Below, one piece after another: positions 17,630 through 25,888 of a DNA stretch of 35,250 nucleotides (its first letter is position 1; every line of letters begins with the position of its first letter). Source of the stretch: Acinetobacter lwoffii (GTDB lineage Bacteria > Pseudomonadota > Gammaproteobacteria > Pseudomonadales > Moraxellaceae); NCBI RefSeq assembly GCF_024129735.1, contig NZ_JAMXXK010000036.1:1-35250 (forward strand). Direction: 5' to 3'. The position numbers were made by a program, and so were the translations under genes. The notes under the pieces were generated by a model, which was not told where the DNA came from, did no database searches, and saw only the letters and a list, made by a program, of their open reading frames with translations.

Positions 17630-18505
17630 TTAGTAAGGAAACTCACCTGTTAGTTGGTTACATTCTTTTACATAGGCTTGATTTATGAGTTCATCCAAAA
17701 CCTTATCTTCCGAAAGGTTGTTTTTACGAGCAAGTGAGGCTAAAGCTTCTTTTGCTTTAACTGTAAGAGCATAAAATCCAGGTTTTTTAACCTTTTTATC
17801 ATCTCGATGTCTTTTCTGATACCAAGCATTAGATATTTTTTTTCTAAGGGCATAGTGGACATTAATATCTAGATCATAAAGTTGATCAAAGATTGAGTTA
17901 ATATTTATTTCAGGATTAGTAGAGTTTAATAAATTCACGCGGAGTCTCTTATATTCTTCACTTTTATAAATGTGACTATTAGCCCATATGTAAAAATCAT
18001 TTTCAGCAAAATTAAAATGACTATCGAACTTCATGTGTACATTGGAGAAACGTTTATATATTTCCTCTAATGATCTGGGATGGTCAAAATATTCTTCGTA
18101 TGTGAAAAGTATATAAAAAAACTTATAAACAGGATTGCTTATATCTTCTAGTATTCTACTTCTTAAATTATTTTGCATAGTATTGTTTGCGAATAATATA
18201 AAACGTTTATTATTTTCGATATTCTTCAGATCAATTTTAGGCATAGAAATATGAGCTTGGTATTCTTCTAGGCAATAAATAAAATGCTCTATATCACGGT
18301 CATGTAAATGACAGAGTTCAGCCATGATTTCCTTTTTGATATCAGAAAATTTATCGAGTCTGTTTAGCATATCAACATCAGTCCGCCTAACATCTTTGTA
18401 TTGTTTAATCTCTTCATTAAAGATATTGAGTATCCATACTGCATCAATATCTCTACAACGTGATAGGAATGATTTAGTTTGATCTAAAGCTGGAGTTCTA
18501 CGCAT
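17630..18505 (-). CDS. Hypothetical protein with C-terminal ribbon-helix-helix-like motif
   Basis: No full-length family was recognised for this 291-residue protein. The first ~230 residues are helical with many aromatic and charged residues and no membrane segment. A basic linker 'KRHRDDKKVKKPG' then leads to 'FYALTVKAKEALASLARK' and 'NLSEDKVLDELINQAY' (about 245-280). This has the strand-helix-helix spacing of MetJ/Arc (RHH) DNA-binding domains. The protein may thus bind DNA through its C-terminus, for example as a replication or partition accessory or regulator. aaggtag lies upstream of the ATG. It reads away from the long non-coding stretch that ends at the IS and could control sites there. 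Confidence 0.6.
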   Translation of the reverse strand: MRRTPALDQTKSFLSRCRDIDAVWILNIFNEEIKQYKDVRRTDVDMLNRLDKFSDIKKEIMAELCHLHDRDIEHFIYCLEEYQAHISMPKIDLKNIENNKRFILFANNTMQNNLRSRILEDISNPVYKFFYILFTYEEYFDHPRSLEEIYKRFSNVHMKFDSHFNFAENDFYIWANSHIYKSEEYKRLRVNLLNSTNPEININSIFDQLYDLDINVHYALRKKISNAWYQKRHRDDKKVKKPGFYALTVKAKEALASLARKNNLSEDKVLDELINQAYVKECNQLTGEFPY

Positions 18506-19069
18506 TTTTGAATCTACCTTAGTAAAAGCTTAGGTCATACTTTATGGCAATCTATTGCTTACTATTCCATTTCTTTTCGGGTGATTTCGGTTGATTTGCC
18601 ATAGTTTTTTTAAATGCTTGGCGTGAAGAAATTACCGTGATATCTATAGCTCCATCTTAAATACAGGGCCTATTTAACTTTGATGGAGTGCTTACCGTAG
18701 TTTTAAATGTAGGACGTTTAGAATTTAAAATATGGAGGTGATGAGGTTTTAATTTGAATTTATGATCCATGATTTTGAAAAAATATGAATTTATTTAAGT
18801 GAATAATGAGGGAGTGTTTAAGCAGAAAATACCGTGTAACTTTTTAGATGCTTTTGATGGCTAAATAAATTTAAAACTTTGAATTTTTATCCCTATACAA
18901 ATTTTGAAATTGATTTTTATTAATTAACTTAATTCTAGCTTTTTTAAGGTTGGAGCCTAGATGAATTTAAGCGTGGAGCAGGGAGAAAATATGCTTAATG
19001 CGATAAATAGATACTGTACTACAGGAGGAATTTAGGCTCTCTAGAGCTTTGGTTATTAATCTAATCGTT
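18506..19069. other. Long AT-rich non-coding stretch before the IS cluster
   Basis: About 560 bp show no family-recognisable gene. The hexamer taccgt occurs at about 18633, 18693 and 18830, two of them after a 'ggagtg' run. cgggtgatttcggttgatt (around 18580) contains an imperfect direct repeat. A 24-codon ORF (18961-19035, preceded by ggag) ends just before the insertion sequence, and aggaggaattt sits at 19023 without a following start codon. Before the IS inserted, this stretch would have joined the upstream region of the Gp2-like gene now at 21124. It may hold that gene's promoter or an origin; nothing more definite is visible. Confidence 0.5.
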
Positions 19070-19729
19070 AGACCTCTTGCGAAAGTAAAAACCACCTCAA
19101 TATAGATTTCATGAGATATCAGAAATTAAACCGTTTTTCAGATTCTGAATTTAAACGCCTGGTTGGCGTACCTCGACCAGTTTTTACCGAAATGGTAGAT
19201 GTTTTAGAAAAAGCAGAATCACTCAAAAAGAAATCAGGTCGTCCTCATACTTTAGATTTAGAGGATCAGTTGTTATTAACGCTCAATTACTTACGGAACT
19301 ACAGCACTCAACTGGAATTGGCGGCAAATTACCATATCGCTGAAAGCAATGTGAATCGAACCATTAAAAAAGTTGAAGATGCATTAATGAAATCAAGACG
19401 TTTTACTCTGCCAAAACGAAGCATTACCACAGCAGACGAACACTTTAACTGGGTTATTATTGATGCCACAGAATGTTCAATAGAACGCCCGAAAAAAAAA
19501 TCAGAGTAAGTTCTACAGTGGTAAAAAGAAGAAACATACGCTAAAAGTACAAGTGATCTATCATCCGAAGAGCAAACAAATCATAGGGCTAGATATATCG
19601 AATGGCAGTCAGCATGACATTAAACTGGCAAGAAAAACGGTTAAGAAATTCAAACATTGTGAATATGTTATGACCGATTTAGGTTACTATGGATTAGAGC
19701 AAGATGGCTTTAAATTATTGATGCCAATA

Positions 19730-20807
19730 AGTTGACAAAAATAACTAATGATGCGAAAAGGTTTTTTTAGTTAACAGATGTTCACACATGCCTAGAATTG
19801 TTTCTGTACCACTTAGTTTAGAACAGCGAGAACGACTCATTTTTCTGGTCAAGCATGCAAAACATTGGCGTGAAAGGCAACGTGCCCAAACTATTCTCTG
19901 GCTTTCCGAAGGTAAAAGCGTTGCGGAAGTTGCCACTCTACAAGAACGTATCCCAGAAACCATAAGGCTACAACGCCGACGTTGGGAATTGTATGAGTTT
20001 GAATCGATTAAAGAAGGTCATCGCTCAGGTCGACCCAATACATTGATCTCAGACTATCAGGCGAAAATCCTAGATTGGGTCAATACAAGTCCACTCAATG
20101 CAGAACAAATCCGAGTCAAACTACATGAAGAATACGAAGTGTCCGTGTCTGTTGAAACCATTCGTAAGTTTTTACGGGATTCAGGTATGGTCTTCAAGCG
20201 TACCCGTCATAGCTTGAAAAAAAAGAGATCCGATTGCATTTGAACAAGCAACACAGCAGATTGAAGAATTACGAGAGCAAGCGGCACGTGGTGAAATTAT
20301 ATTAGGTTATGTTGATGAAACAGGATTTTCATCTACACCTGATAACCGCTATGCGTGGACAAAGATAGGTGATGTTCATGCGGTTGATGCAATAAGATTA
20401 AAACGAGTTAATGTCATGGGGTGTTTGCTTTCAACGGGGAAACTGGTGACTAGTTGTTTACAAGAGTCAGTGACAAGCACTTGGTTTTATGCCTATTTAA
20501 CTGGAATAGCTCAACAAGTAAAACAGACGTATAACCTTCCATTGGTTCTTATTGTTGATAATGCCTCGATTCATAGAAGTAAAAAGATGGCTGATTACAG
20601 AGAGCTACTTAAAACTAACTTTTCGACGAATCTGTATTTTATTCCAGCTTATAGCCCTGAGTTAAATCGAATCGAGATGGTATGGAAGCAGATGAAATAT
20701 TATTGGCGAGATTTTCAAGTCATGACAGCTGACAAAATAGAGCAATGGGTGGAGAAAGTATCAAACCAATTCGGAAAAGAATACATGTTTACTTTTTAAT
20801 GACAACT
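19730..20807 (+). mobile_element. IS630-family insertion sequence nested in the IS5-family element
   Basis: The ends are agttgacaaaaa (left) and, reverse-complemented, agttgtcattaaa (right). TA at 19728-19729 and again at 20808-20809 flanks the 1078-bp element, the target duplication typical of IS630/Tc1. Taking out the element and one TA restores the host transposase frame (...MPI-KKKKNLP...). Confidence 0.92.
19788..20799 (+). CDS. IS630-family transposase in two frames across an A8 run
   Basis: The first frame (19788-20243, 151 residues) holds the N-terminal HTH part ('KSVAEVATLQERIPETIRLQRRR' and 'VSVSVETIRKFLRDSGMVFKR'). At the run of eight A residues (20217-20224) a +1 shift (one A skipped) joins it to 'KRDPIAFEQATQQIEELREQ'. 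The DDE domain follows: 'GYVDETGF', 'LIVDNASIHRSK' and 'YSPELNRIEMVWKQMK' supply D, D and E. The second frame runs to the stop at 20799. Both parts are otherwise complete, so the element may make active transposase by slippage at the A run. Alternatively the gene is inactivated by one extra A, or the base is a sequencing error. Confidence 0.85.
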
Positions 20808-21123
20808 TAAAGAAAAAGAAGAATTTACCCTTATTTGATGTTGAGAAAAAGTACAATAAAATGATTGGAAAAATACGAGTTGTGATCGAACACATCAATA
20901 GTCAATTGAAAACATTTAGAATATTAAGTGAACGCTATCGAAATAGACGGAAAAGATTTGGTTTACGCGTCAACTTAATAGCTGCATTGGTAAACCGGAT
21001 AAATTTTCAATAATGACTTTCGCAAGAGATCTGTTTATTAGTTAATATTTTGTTGAAAAGTAAACGTATACATATACTGAATTCCCTATCTCTTATGTAA
21101 CTATCACACACATAGGTTTAAAC

Positions 21124-22032
21124 ATGAGAGATTCAATTAATCAGGAAAGACTTACACTTGAGATTGAGAAATTTTTAAAACGTTTAAAAAGAGAACGTAA
21201 AAAATGGGATGGATTCTATTCACAGCTTACTAATCTGTTATTAGACTTTAATGATATTTATGATCCTGATGATGAATACACAGGTTATCTTAAATTCTTT
21301 GTAATTCTGAGATATGACTTGCAGAGAATAGACTCCGATTATTTTGATCTTATGGATGAGCTAAAGATAATTGGGTATAGAGAGATGAGATCATGGTTTT
21401 TAGATTTATCTAAGGATTTTGAAAAAGATTATAAGATAATCGAAAAACAGAAAGATGAAAATAAAGTTGAAGTTCAGGAATATTGTAGATCAATACTTAA
21501 TAAATGCAGTCGAATATTAGTTGCTCGTGTAGACTTGGGTTATTTGCAAGAATATTCTAGTCGCATCAGAGTTGAAGATATTTATAAGGACTTAGATATA
21601 CTGCTTAATCGTATCCAAAATAAAGATGGCATATTTAAACATGTGGTCGGGTATATATGGGGAGTGGAGCAAGGCGGTAAAAGTAAAGGTTTTCACTGTC
21701 ACTTAGCAATCATTTATGATAATGCCTATCGTGATGGAAGCGCAGCATATTGGGGGGATGAAATAATCGCGCTATGGAAGGATATTACTAGAGGTTATGG
21801 TCAAGGCTATAATTGCTGGAACCGGGAACGTGTAGCGAAACTTCGAAGAGAGAATAAGCTGGGGATTGGTGTAATCTATCGTCGTAATTCAACCCAAGTG
21901 ACAAATTTCATTGAGGCAATGCAATACCTTACTGATCATCACAAACGTACTCTTCAATACTTACGTGTAAAGCCAAAAGGACGAAGAATATTTGGTAAAG
22001 GTCAGTTAAGAGCGCAGTATGATAGACGCTAA
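21124..22032 (+). CDS. Inovirus Gp2-family (HUH-type) replication protein
   Basis: The 302 residues match the layout of 'inovirus Gp2' proteins, rolling-circle replication initiators of filamentous phages and related islands. Residues 1-125 are helical and charged. The core then has 'ILVARVDLGYLQEYSS' (about 138), 'FKHVVGYIWGVEQGGKSKG' and the HUH motif 'FHCHLAIIYD' (about 193), 'WKDITRGYGQGYNCW', 'LGIGVIYRRN' and 'FIEAMQYLTDHHKRT'. A Tyr in the last segment is a candidate nucleophile. It ends with 'KGRRIFGKGQL', typical of the family. An aggt ribosome site precedes the ATG. The nested IS lies only 90 bp upstream and has probably displaced the natural promoter. The gene may allow replication of the excised element. 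Confidence 0.75.
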   Translation: MRDSINQERLTLEIEKFLKRLKRERKKWDGFYSQLTNLLLDFNDIYDPDDEYTGYLKFFVILRYDLQRIDSDYFDLMDELKIIGYREMRSWFLDLSKDFEKDYKIIEKQKDENKVEVQEYCRSILNKCSRILVARVDLGYLQEYSSRIRVEDIYKDLDILLNRIQNKDGIFKHVVGYIWGVEQGGKSKGFHCHLAIIYDNAYRDGSAAYWGDEIIALWKDITRGYGQGYNCWNRERVAKLRRENKLGIGVIYRRNSTQVTNFIEAMQYLTDHHKRTLQYLRVKPKGRRIFGKGQLRAQYDRR

Positions 22033-22086
22033 ATGAAAATAATCTCAGATATACATTATCTAGATGAAAACGAGTTTTTTAACTTT

Positions 22087-22117
22087 GCAAGGCTTGCTCA
22101 TCGGCGAGCCTTTGTCA
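22087..22117 (+). terminator. Possible terminator after the Gp2-like gene
   Basis: aaggcttgc pairs with gcgagcctt (one G-U pair) around a 6-base loop and is followed by tttgtcattt. It falls 55 bp after the Gp2-like stop and ahead of the next gene. Confidence 0.5.
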
Positions 22118-22135
22118 TTTCTAGAGGTATATATT

Positions 22136-22414
22136 ATGAGTTTAAATTGTCCTTATTGCTTATCGGATCAGGTCATTCAGGTGGTTAATCAGCAGGTGAG
22201 TGGATCTGATTCTACAGGTCTAGCAGCATCTGCATCGTTCGCAACTATCGGTGCATCTATTTCAAAGGGTTTACCTTTGCCAGTATCACCACTGCTTGGC
22301 GGGCTTGCAGGTGCGGTCATTGGTGGTTTATTCAGCAGCGTGTTTGATGAGCCGAAAAAGCCAATCACCCTGGCCTACTATCACTGCAATCACTGTCAGC
22401 AAAACTTTCGTTGA
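22136..22414 (+). CDS. Small zinc-ribbon protein with glycine-rich hydrophobic middle
   Basis: This 92-residue protein has CxxC pairs at both ends: 'CPYC' at 5-8 and 'CNHC' at about 85-88, probably forming one zinc ribbon. Between them is a Gly/Ala-rich hydrophobic stretch ('LGGLAGAVIGGLFSSVF') that could insert in a membrane or pack against a partner. The chosen ATG (22136) has agaggt upstream; the longer frame from 22064 runs through the terminator hairpin and is unlikely. It is the first gene of a four-gene co-directional set with DUF932, YqaJ and an RDF-like gene. No function is known. Confidence 0.65.
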   Translation: MSLNCPYCLSDQVIQVVNQQVSGSDSTGLAASASFATIGASISKGLPLPVSPLLGGLAGAVIGGLFSSVFDEPKKPITLAYYHCNHCQQNFR

Positions 22415-22436
22415 ATCAGCATAGGAGATAAGAACG

Positions 22437-23468
22437 ATGGCACATCAAATCGAACAAATAGCCTATGTTGGCGAAACCCCTTGGCATGGTCTGGGTAATC
22501 AACTCAGTCCGAATCAACCACTCGAAGTTTGGGCACAGCAAGCTGGGATGGACTGGCGGATTGAATCCTCGAACGTCAGCTATATGGCACAAAATGAACG
22601 TGGTCAGAGCATCATCATGCCATTTGAAGAGCAGCGAGTGTTGTACCGCTCAGATACGTATGCACCGTTATCTGTGGTCAGTCAGCGTTATCAGGAAGTT
22701 CAACCCAAAGAGATTCTGGAGTTCTACCGGGACCTCACTGAGCAATCAGGCTTTGAGCTAGAAACCGCAGGGGTTTTGAAAGGTGGGAAGAAGTTCTGGG
22801 CTTTAGCACGTACTGGACAAAGTACCGCATTAAAGGCTAGGGATGTTAGTAATGGTTATATCCTGCTGGCTACTGCATGTGATGGCACTTTGGCAACGAC
22901 AGCACAGTTCACAAGTATCCGGGTGGTCTGTAACAACACTTTAGCCATTGCTCTACGTGGGCAGAGCAGTAGTGCTGGTGTAGTCAAAGTACCGCACAGC
23001 ACCAAGTTCGATGCAGAGAAAGTGAAGCAGCAATTAGGTATTTCAGTGCGTGCATGGGATGAGCACATGTATGAAATGAAACAGCTCACACAGCGTAAGG
23101 TGAGTCAGCAGGAAGCCAAAGCCTACTTTGATGCCGTGTTCAATAACAGCACCATGTCAATTTCCGATCCTGAAGAAAACATCATTCAGTTCTATCGTAA
23201 TGTCGCGCATCAAGCTCAGGAGAAAAAGCCTGAACCGAATGGTCGTGCTATGAATAAAGCCTTGGAGATGTTTAATGGGCAAGGACGCGGTGCTGAATTG
23301 TCATCAGCTAAAGATACGGCTTATGGCTTACTGTGTTCCATCACAGAATTTGTGGATCATGAACGACGTGCCATGAGTACCGATCATCGTCTTGATTCAG
23401 CTTGGTTTGGTGCAGGTGCAGGTGTGAAACAACGAGGATTAGAGCAAGCACTTACTTTGATCGCCTGA
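22437..23468 (+). CDS. DUF932 (phage/plasmid-like) protein
   Basis: The 343 residues match the DUF932/phage-plasmid-like protein family (TIGR03299 type). Visible are 'YVGETPWHGLG' at the N-terminus, 'YAPLSVVSQRYQEVQP', 'GGKKFWALARTG', 'SNGYILLATACDGTLATTAQFTSIRVVCNNTLAIAL', and C-terminal 'AYGLLCSITEFVDHERR'. The biochemical role is unknown; genes of this family are common on plasmids, phages and integrative elements, often beside YqaJ. aggaga lies upstream of the ATG. It follows the zinc-ribbon gene by 22 bp and is followed by a strong terminator, so these two may form one transcription unit. Confidence 0.88.
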   Translation: MAHQIEQIAYVGETPWHGLGNQLSPNQPLEVWAQQAGMDWRIESSNVSYMAQNERGQSIIMPFEEQRVLYRSDTYAPLSVVSQRYQEVQPKEILEFYRDLTEQSGFELETAGVLKGGKKFWALARTGQSTALKARDVSNGYILLATACDGTLATTAQFTSIRVVCNNTLAIALRGQSSSAGVVKVPHSTKFDAEKVKQQLGISVRAWDEHMYEMKQLTQRKVSQQEAKAYFDAVFNNSTMSISDPEENIIQFYRNVAHQAQEKKPEPNGRAMNKALEMFNGQGRGAELSSAKDTAYGLLCSITEFVDHERRAMSTDHRLDSAWFGAGAGVKQRGLEQALTLIA

Positions 23469-23565
23469 AATTAACTAACTCACTCATGTCGAAATCAAGT
23501 CACCCCAAACAAATGCTCATCAGAGCACTCATGTAACCCCTCTCAATTAAAACAGCAAACAAATC

Positions 23566-23600
23566 GCCATACCCGACCTCGTGTCGGGTATGGCTTTTTT
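23566..23600 (+). terminator. Rho-independent terminator after the DUF932 gene
   Basis: The perfect 12-bp GC-rich stem gccatacccgac / gtcgggtatggc has a 5-base loop and six T residues. Confidence 0.93.
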
Positions 23601-23643
23601 ATGCATTTCTTTTACAGAGATCAGAATTTATAAGGATCATTCC

Positions 23644-24702
23644 ATGAATCAAATTGTATCTATTTCCCATCAGCCTACGACGGTAGGATCAAAGATCGTA
23701 GTCAATCCAACCATCACCACCAAACGCTCAACAGCAGCCAAGCGATTGGTTAATACCAAAGGGATGGAATATCAGGACTGGCTTGAAGTTCGCAAACAAG
23801 GTATCGGTAGCAGTGATGCCGCAACTGCCTGTGGTCTCAATCCCTACATGTCGATGCTGGAACTGTGGCTAATCAAAACGGGCCGTCAAGCTCAGTCTAT
23901 TGAAGATGAAAGCTCAGGTGTAGCACCGCTGTATTGGGGTAAGCAGCTGGAACCTTTAGTGGCAGAGTTCTATAGCATGCACACCCATAACAAGGTGCGA
24001 CGGATCAATGCAGTACTTCAGCATCCTGATCCCGATAAACACTTTATGTTAGCCAATCTGGATTACAGCGTGGTCGGCAGTGAGGACGTTCAGATCCTAG
24101 AATGCAAAACAGCAGGTGAGCATGGAGCCAAATTGTGGCGTGATGGTGTGCCTTTATACGTGCTGTGTCAGGTACAACATCAACTGGCGGTGACTGGTAA
24201 GCAGGCAGCACATGTTTGTGTCTTAATCTGTGGGCATGAAACCAAGATTTTCAAAGTGACACGGTCTGAATCAGTGATTGAGCATATTGTTAAAGCCGAA
24301 CGATATTTCTGGGAATGCGTGGAAAAGGATACACCACCATCCGTGGATGCAAGTGAATCCGCAGCTAAAGCGATTCAACAACTTTATCCAGCGCATGTAC
24401 CTTTAACGGTAGAGGATCTTTCGCAAAATGAAAATGCCAATTTGATGTTCGACCAGCTTATCAAAATGAAAGAAGAGATTCAGCATAAGCAGGAACGCTT
24501 TGACCAGCTTAAACATGAAATCCAGATGATGATGCAAGACAAGGAAAGGGCAGTCTTTGCACATGGCTCGGTAGTTTGGAAGAAAGCCAAGGACTCCATC
24601 AGTCTCAACACCAAGGCATTGCTTCAGCACCAGCCTGAACTCATCGAGCTTTATCCACTTGAAAAGCAAGGCAGTCGTCGATTTAACATCTATAGCGACT
24701 AA
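23644..24702 (+). CDS. YqaJ-family viral recombinase/exonuclease
   Basis: This 352-residue protein has the YqaJ domain (lambda-exonuclease-like nuclease fold), which makes 3' single strands for phage-type recombination. Visible are 'WLEVRKQGIGSSDAATACGLNPYMSMLELW' (about 38-68), 'LYWGKQLEPLVAEFY', 'ANLDYSVVG...ILECKTAG' (metal-binding Asp and E-x-K) and 'VPLYVLCQVQHQLAVTGKQAAHVCVL'. The C-terminal ~90 residues form a charged helical region. The ATG at 23644 has aagga upstream; the longer frame starts inside the preceding terminator. No annealing protein (Bet/RecT-like) is adjacent in the window. It is likely part of a mobile-element recombination set. Confidence 0.9.
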   Translation: MNQIVSISHQPTTVGSKIVVNPTITTKRSTAAKRLVNTKGMEYQDWLEVRKQGIGSSDAATACGLNPYMSMLELWLIKTGRQAQSIEDESSGVAPLYWGKQLEPLVAEFYSMHTHNKVRRINAVLQHPDPDKHFMLANLDYSVVGSEDVQILECKTAGEHGAKLWRDGVPLYVLCQVQHQLAVTGKQAAHVCVLICGHETKIFKVTRSESVIEHIVKAERYFWECVEKDTPPSVDASESAAKAIQQLYPAHVPLTVEDLSQNENANLMFDQLIKMKEEIQHKQERFDQLKHEIQMMMQDKERAVFAHGSVVWKKAKDSISLNTKALLQHQPELIELYPLEKQGSRRFNIYSD

Positions 24703-24748
24703 GCCCTATGTACAGCACCAAATCAAAAAATCACAAAAATCGCTCCCC

Positions 24749-24772
24749 GCTCTCTACCCTTCGGTAGAGAGC
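24749..24772. other. 10-bp hairpin in the gap between YqaJ and RDF-like genes
   Basis: gctctctacc / ggtagagagc is a perfect stem with a cttc loop, not followed by T residues. It lies in a 195-bp gap without a gene, 125 bp before the next start. It may be an mRNA structure or a protein site. Confidence 0.55.
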
Positions 24773-24897
24773 AAATCGGTCGCGATCTCTGTAGCACTTT
24801 ATCTGGCTCTACATTCTTTGGGTAACTTATTTGGTCCTTGTTCTGACCTACATACATAGACCCAAATTTGTAACGTAATACATTAAGGAATATCAAC

Positions 24898-25833
24898 ATG
24901 ATTAAAGGTTTAGCAATTACTCCTCCAATACTCGGACGGATCAGTATCGGTCGGATGATCGAGAAGAATGGCAAACGCCTACCGGAAAAGGATGACCAGT
25001 TCACCATTACTTCCCAGATTCAAAGCAAAGAAGGCTGGGTTAAACATCCACTGGATGATCAGCTGCGAGCGAATGCTTCGAATCAAAAGCTACGTTCAAT
25101 CCCCGTCAGAATGATCTTTAATGATCCTGATTTAAACCTGCGTGCAGAATACAGCCTGTTTGACCGACAGACCGGACGGCCAGTGTGTGTCGGTAATGGA
25201 GAAACCTGCCAGCGTTTAACTAATCAAGGCGTAGAACAACATCCCTGTCTATCCCCTGATTTATGTCCATTGGCCCAAGGCGGGAACTGCAAGCCCTATG
25301 GGCGTTTGCATGTGAACTTAGATGAATCTGATGAATTTGGAACTTTTATCTTTAGAACCACAGGCTTTAACAGTATCCGTACTTTGGCTGCACGGCTGAG
25401 TTATTACCATGCGGCATCAAATGGTTTGCTGTCATGTCTACCCTTGCAATTGATATTGCGGGGCAAGAGTACGACACAAAGCTATCGTCAGCCGGTGTAT
25501 TACGTGGATCTAACTTTAAGGGAGGGGATTAGCTTGAATGAAGCCATTATTCAGGCAAAGCAAATTGATGAGCAGAGTAAGCAGGCTGGGTTTTATCAGG
25601 AGGCTTTAGACTTTACTGCAAGGAAGGGTTTTGCGAATGGAAGGATGGAGGTCGATATAGAGGAAGGCTTGGAGGTAGTTAAGGAGTTTGATATAGATGA
25701 ACTTATTGAATCTGAACCCCTGCAAACTAGAACCAAAAAGGAATCTAAATCAGGGCCTAAGTTCCATCAGGGAGAGGGTGTTGTACAAGAGATTCAGAAA
25801 AGCTTGCAGCAGAATGTACGGGTTGTAAATTAA
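24898..25833 (+). CDS. Cys-rich 'hydrolase or metal-binding' / RDF-like protein
   Basis: The 311 residues resemble proteins annotated as hydrolase/metal-binding or as Gp3-type recombination directionality factors. The N-terminus 'MIKGLAITPPILGRISIGRM' is typical. A Cys cluster at about 97-140 has 'CVGNGETC', 'HPCLSPDLCPLA' and 'GGNCKPYGRLHV', giving at least five Cys for metal binding. 'FIFRTTGFNSIRTLAARLSYY' follows, then a variable Lys/Glu tail. These proteins accompany DUF932 and YqaJ on plasmids and integrative elements. If it is an RDF it would steer an integrase towards excision, but the integrase here lies 9 kb away and another partner is possible. aaggaa lies upstream of the ATG. It is followed by a terminator. 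Confidence 0.75.
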   Translation: MIKGLAITPPILGRISIGRMIEKNGKRLPEKDDQFTITSQIQSKEGWVKHPLDDQLRANASNQKLRSIPVRMIFNDPDLNLRAEYSLFDRQTGRPVCVGNGETCQRLTNQGVEQHPCLSPDLCPLAQGGNCKPYGRLHVNLDESDEFGTFIFRTTGFNSIRTLAARLSYYHAASNGLLSCLPLQLILRGKSTTQSYRQPVYYVDLTLREGISLNEAIIQAKQIDEQSKQAGFYQEALDFTARKGFANGRMEVDIEEGLEVVKEFDIDELIESEPLQTRTKKESKSGPKFHQGEGVVQEIQKSLQQNVRVVN

Positions 25834-25839
25834 AAAAAC

Positions 25840-25866
25840 TTAAAGAGAACAGCGAGTTCTCTTTAA
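25840..25866. terminator. Terminator between the RDF-like gene and uppP
   Basis: The 11-bp stem ttaaagagaac / gttctctttaa has an agcga loop. A T-rich tail on the right (tttatttatttttttg) and A residues on the left suit both convergent genes. Confidence 0.88.
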
Positions 25867-25888
25867 TTTATTTATTTTTTTGCTTGTA

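Larger units (their letters stand above)
19111..21013 (+). pseudogene. IS5-family transposase, split by frameshift and by IS630 insertion
   Basis: Part A (19111-19509) begins 'MRYQKLNRFSDSEFKRLVGV', with an HTH region 'RNYSTQLELAANYHIAESN' and the first catalytic Asp in 'VIIDATECSIERP'. At an A9 run (19492-19500) the frame must change by +1, equivalent to one A less. Reading resumes as 'KFYSGKKKKHTLKVQVIYHP', with the second Asp in 'YVMTDLGYYG'. The frame is then broken by the IS630 element after 'LLMPI'. It resumes at 20810 as 'KKKKNLPLFDVEKKYN', includes the catalytic Glu region 'VVIEHINSQLKTF' and ends at 21013. The A-run shift may be normal for this group (programmed), but the insertion certainly inactivates the gene. 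Confidence 0.85.
19070..21032 (+). mobile_element. IS5-family insertion sequence, interrupted by an IS630-family element
   Basis: The terminal inverted repeats are agacctcttgcgaaagt (19070-19086) and, at the right end, the reverse complement of agatctcttgcgaaagt (21016-21032), 16 of 17 matching. GTT lies directly outside both ends and could be a 3-bp target duplication. Removing the inner insertion and its extra TA gives an element of about 883 bp. This size and the two-frame transposase fit the IS427/IS1031-type branch of the IS5 family. The subgroup is not certain. Confidence 0.88.

Noticed and set aside
18961..19035. 24-codon ORF before the IS as a real gene
   Set aside because: It is very short with no recognisable product; the ggag upstream could be chance in this AT-rich stretch, so it is only mentioned.
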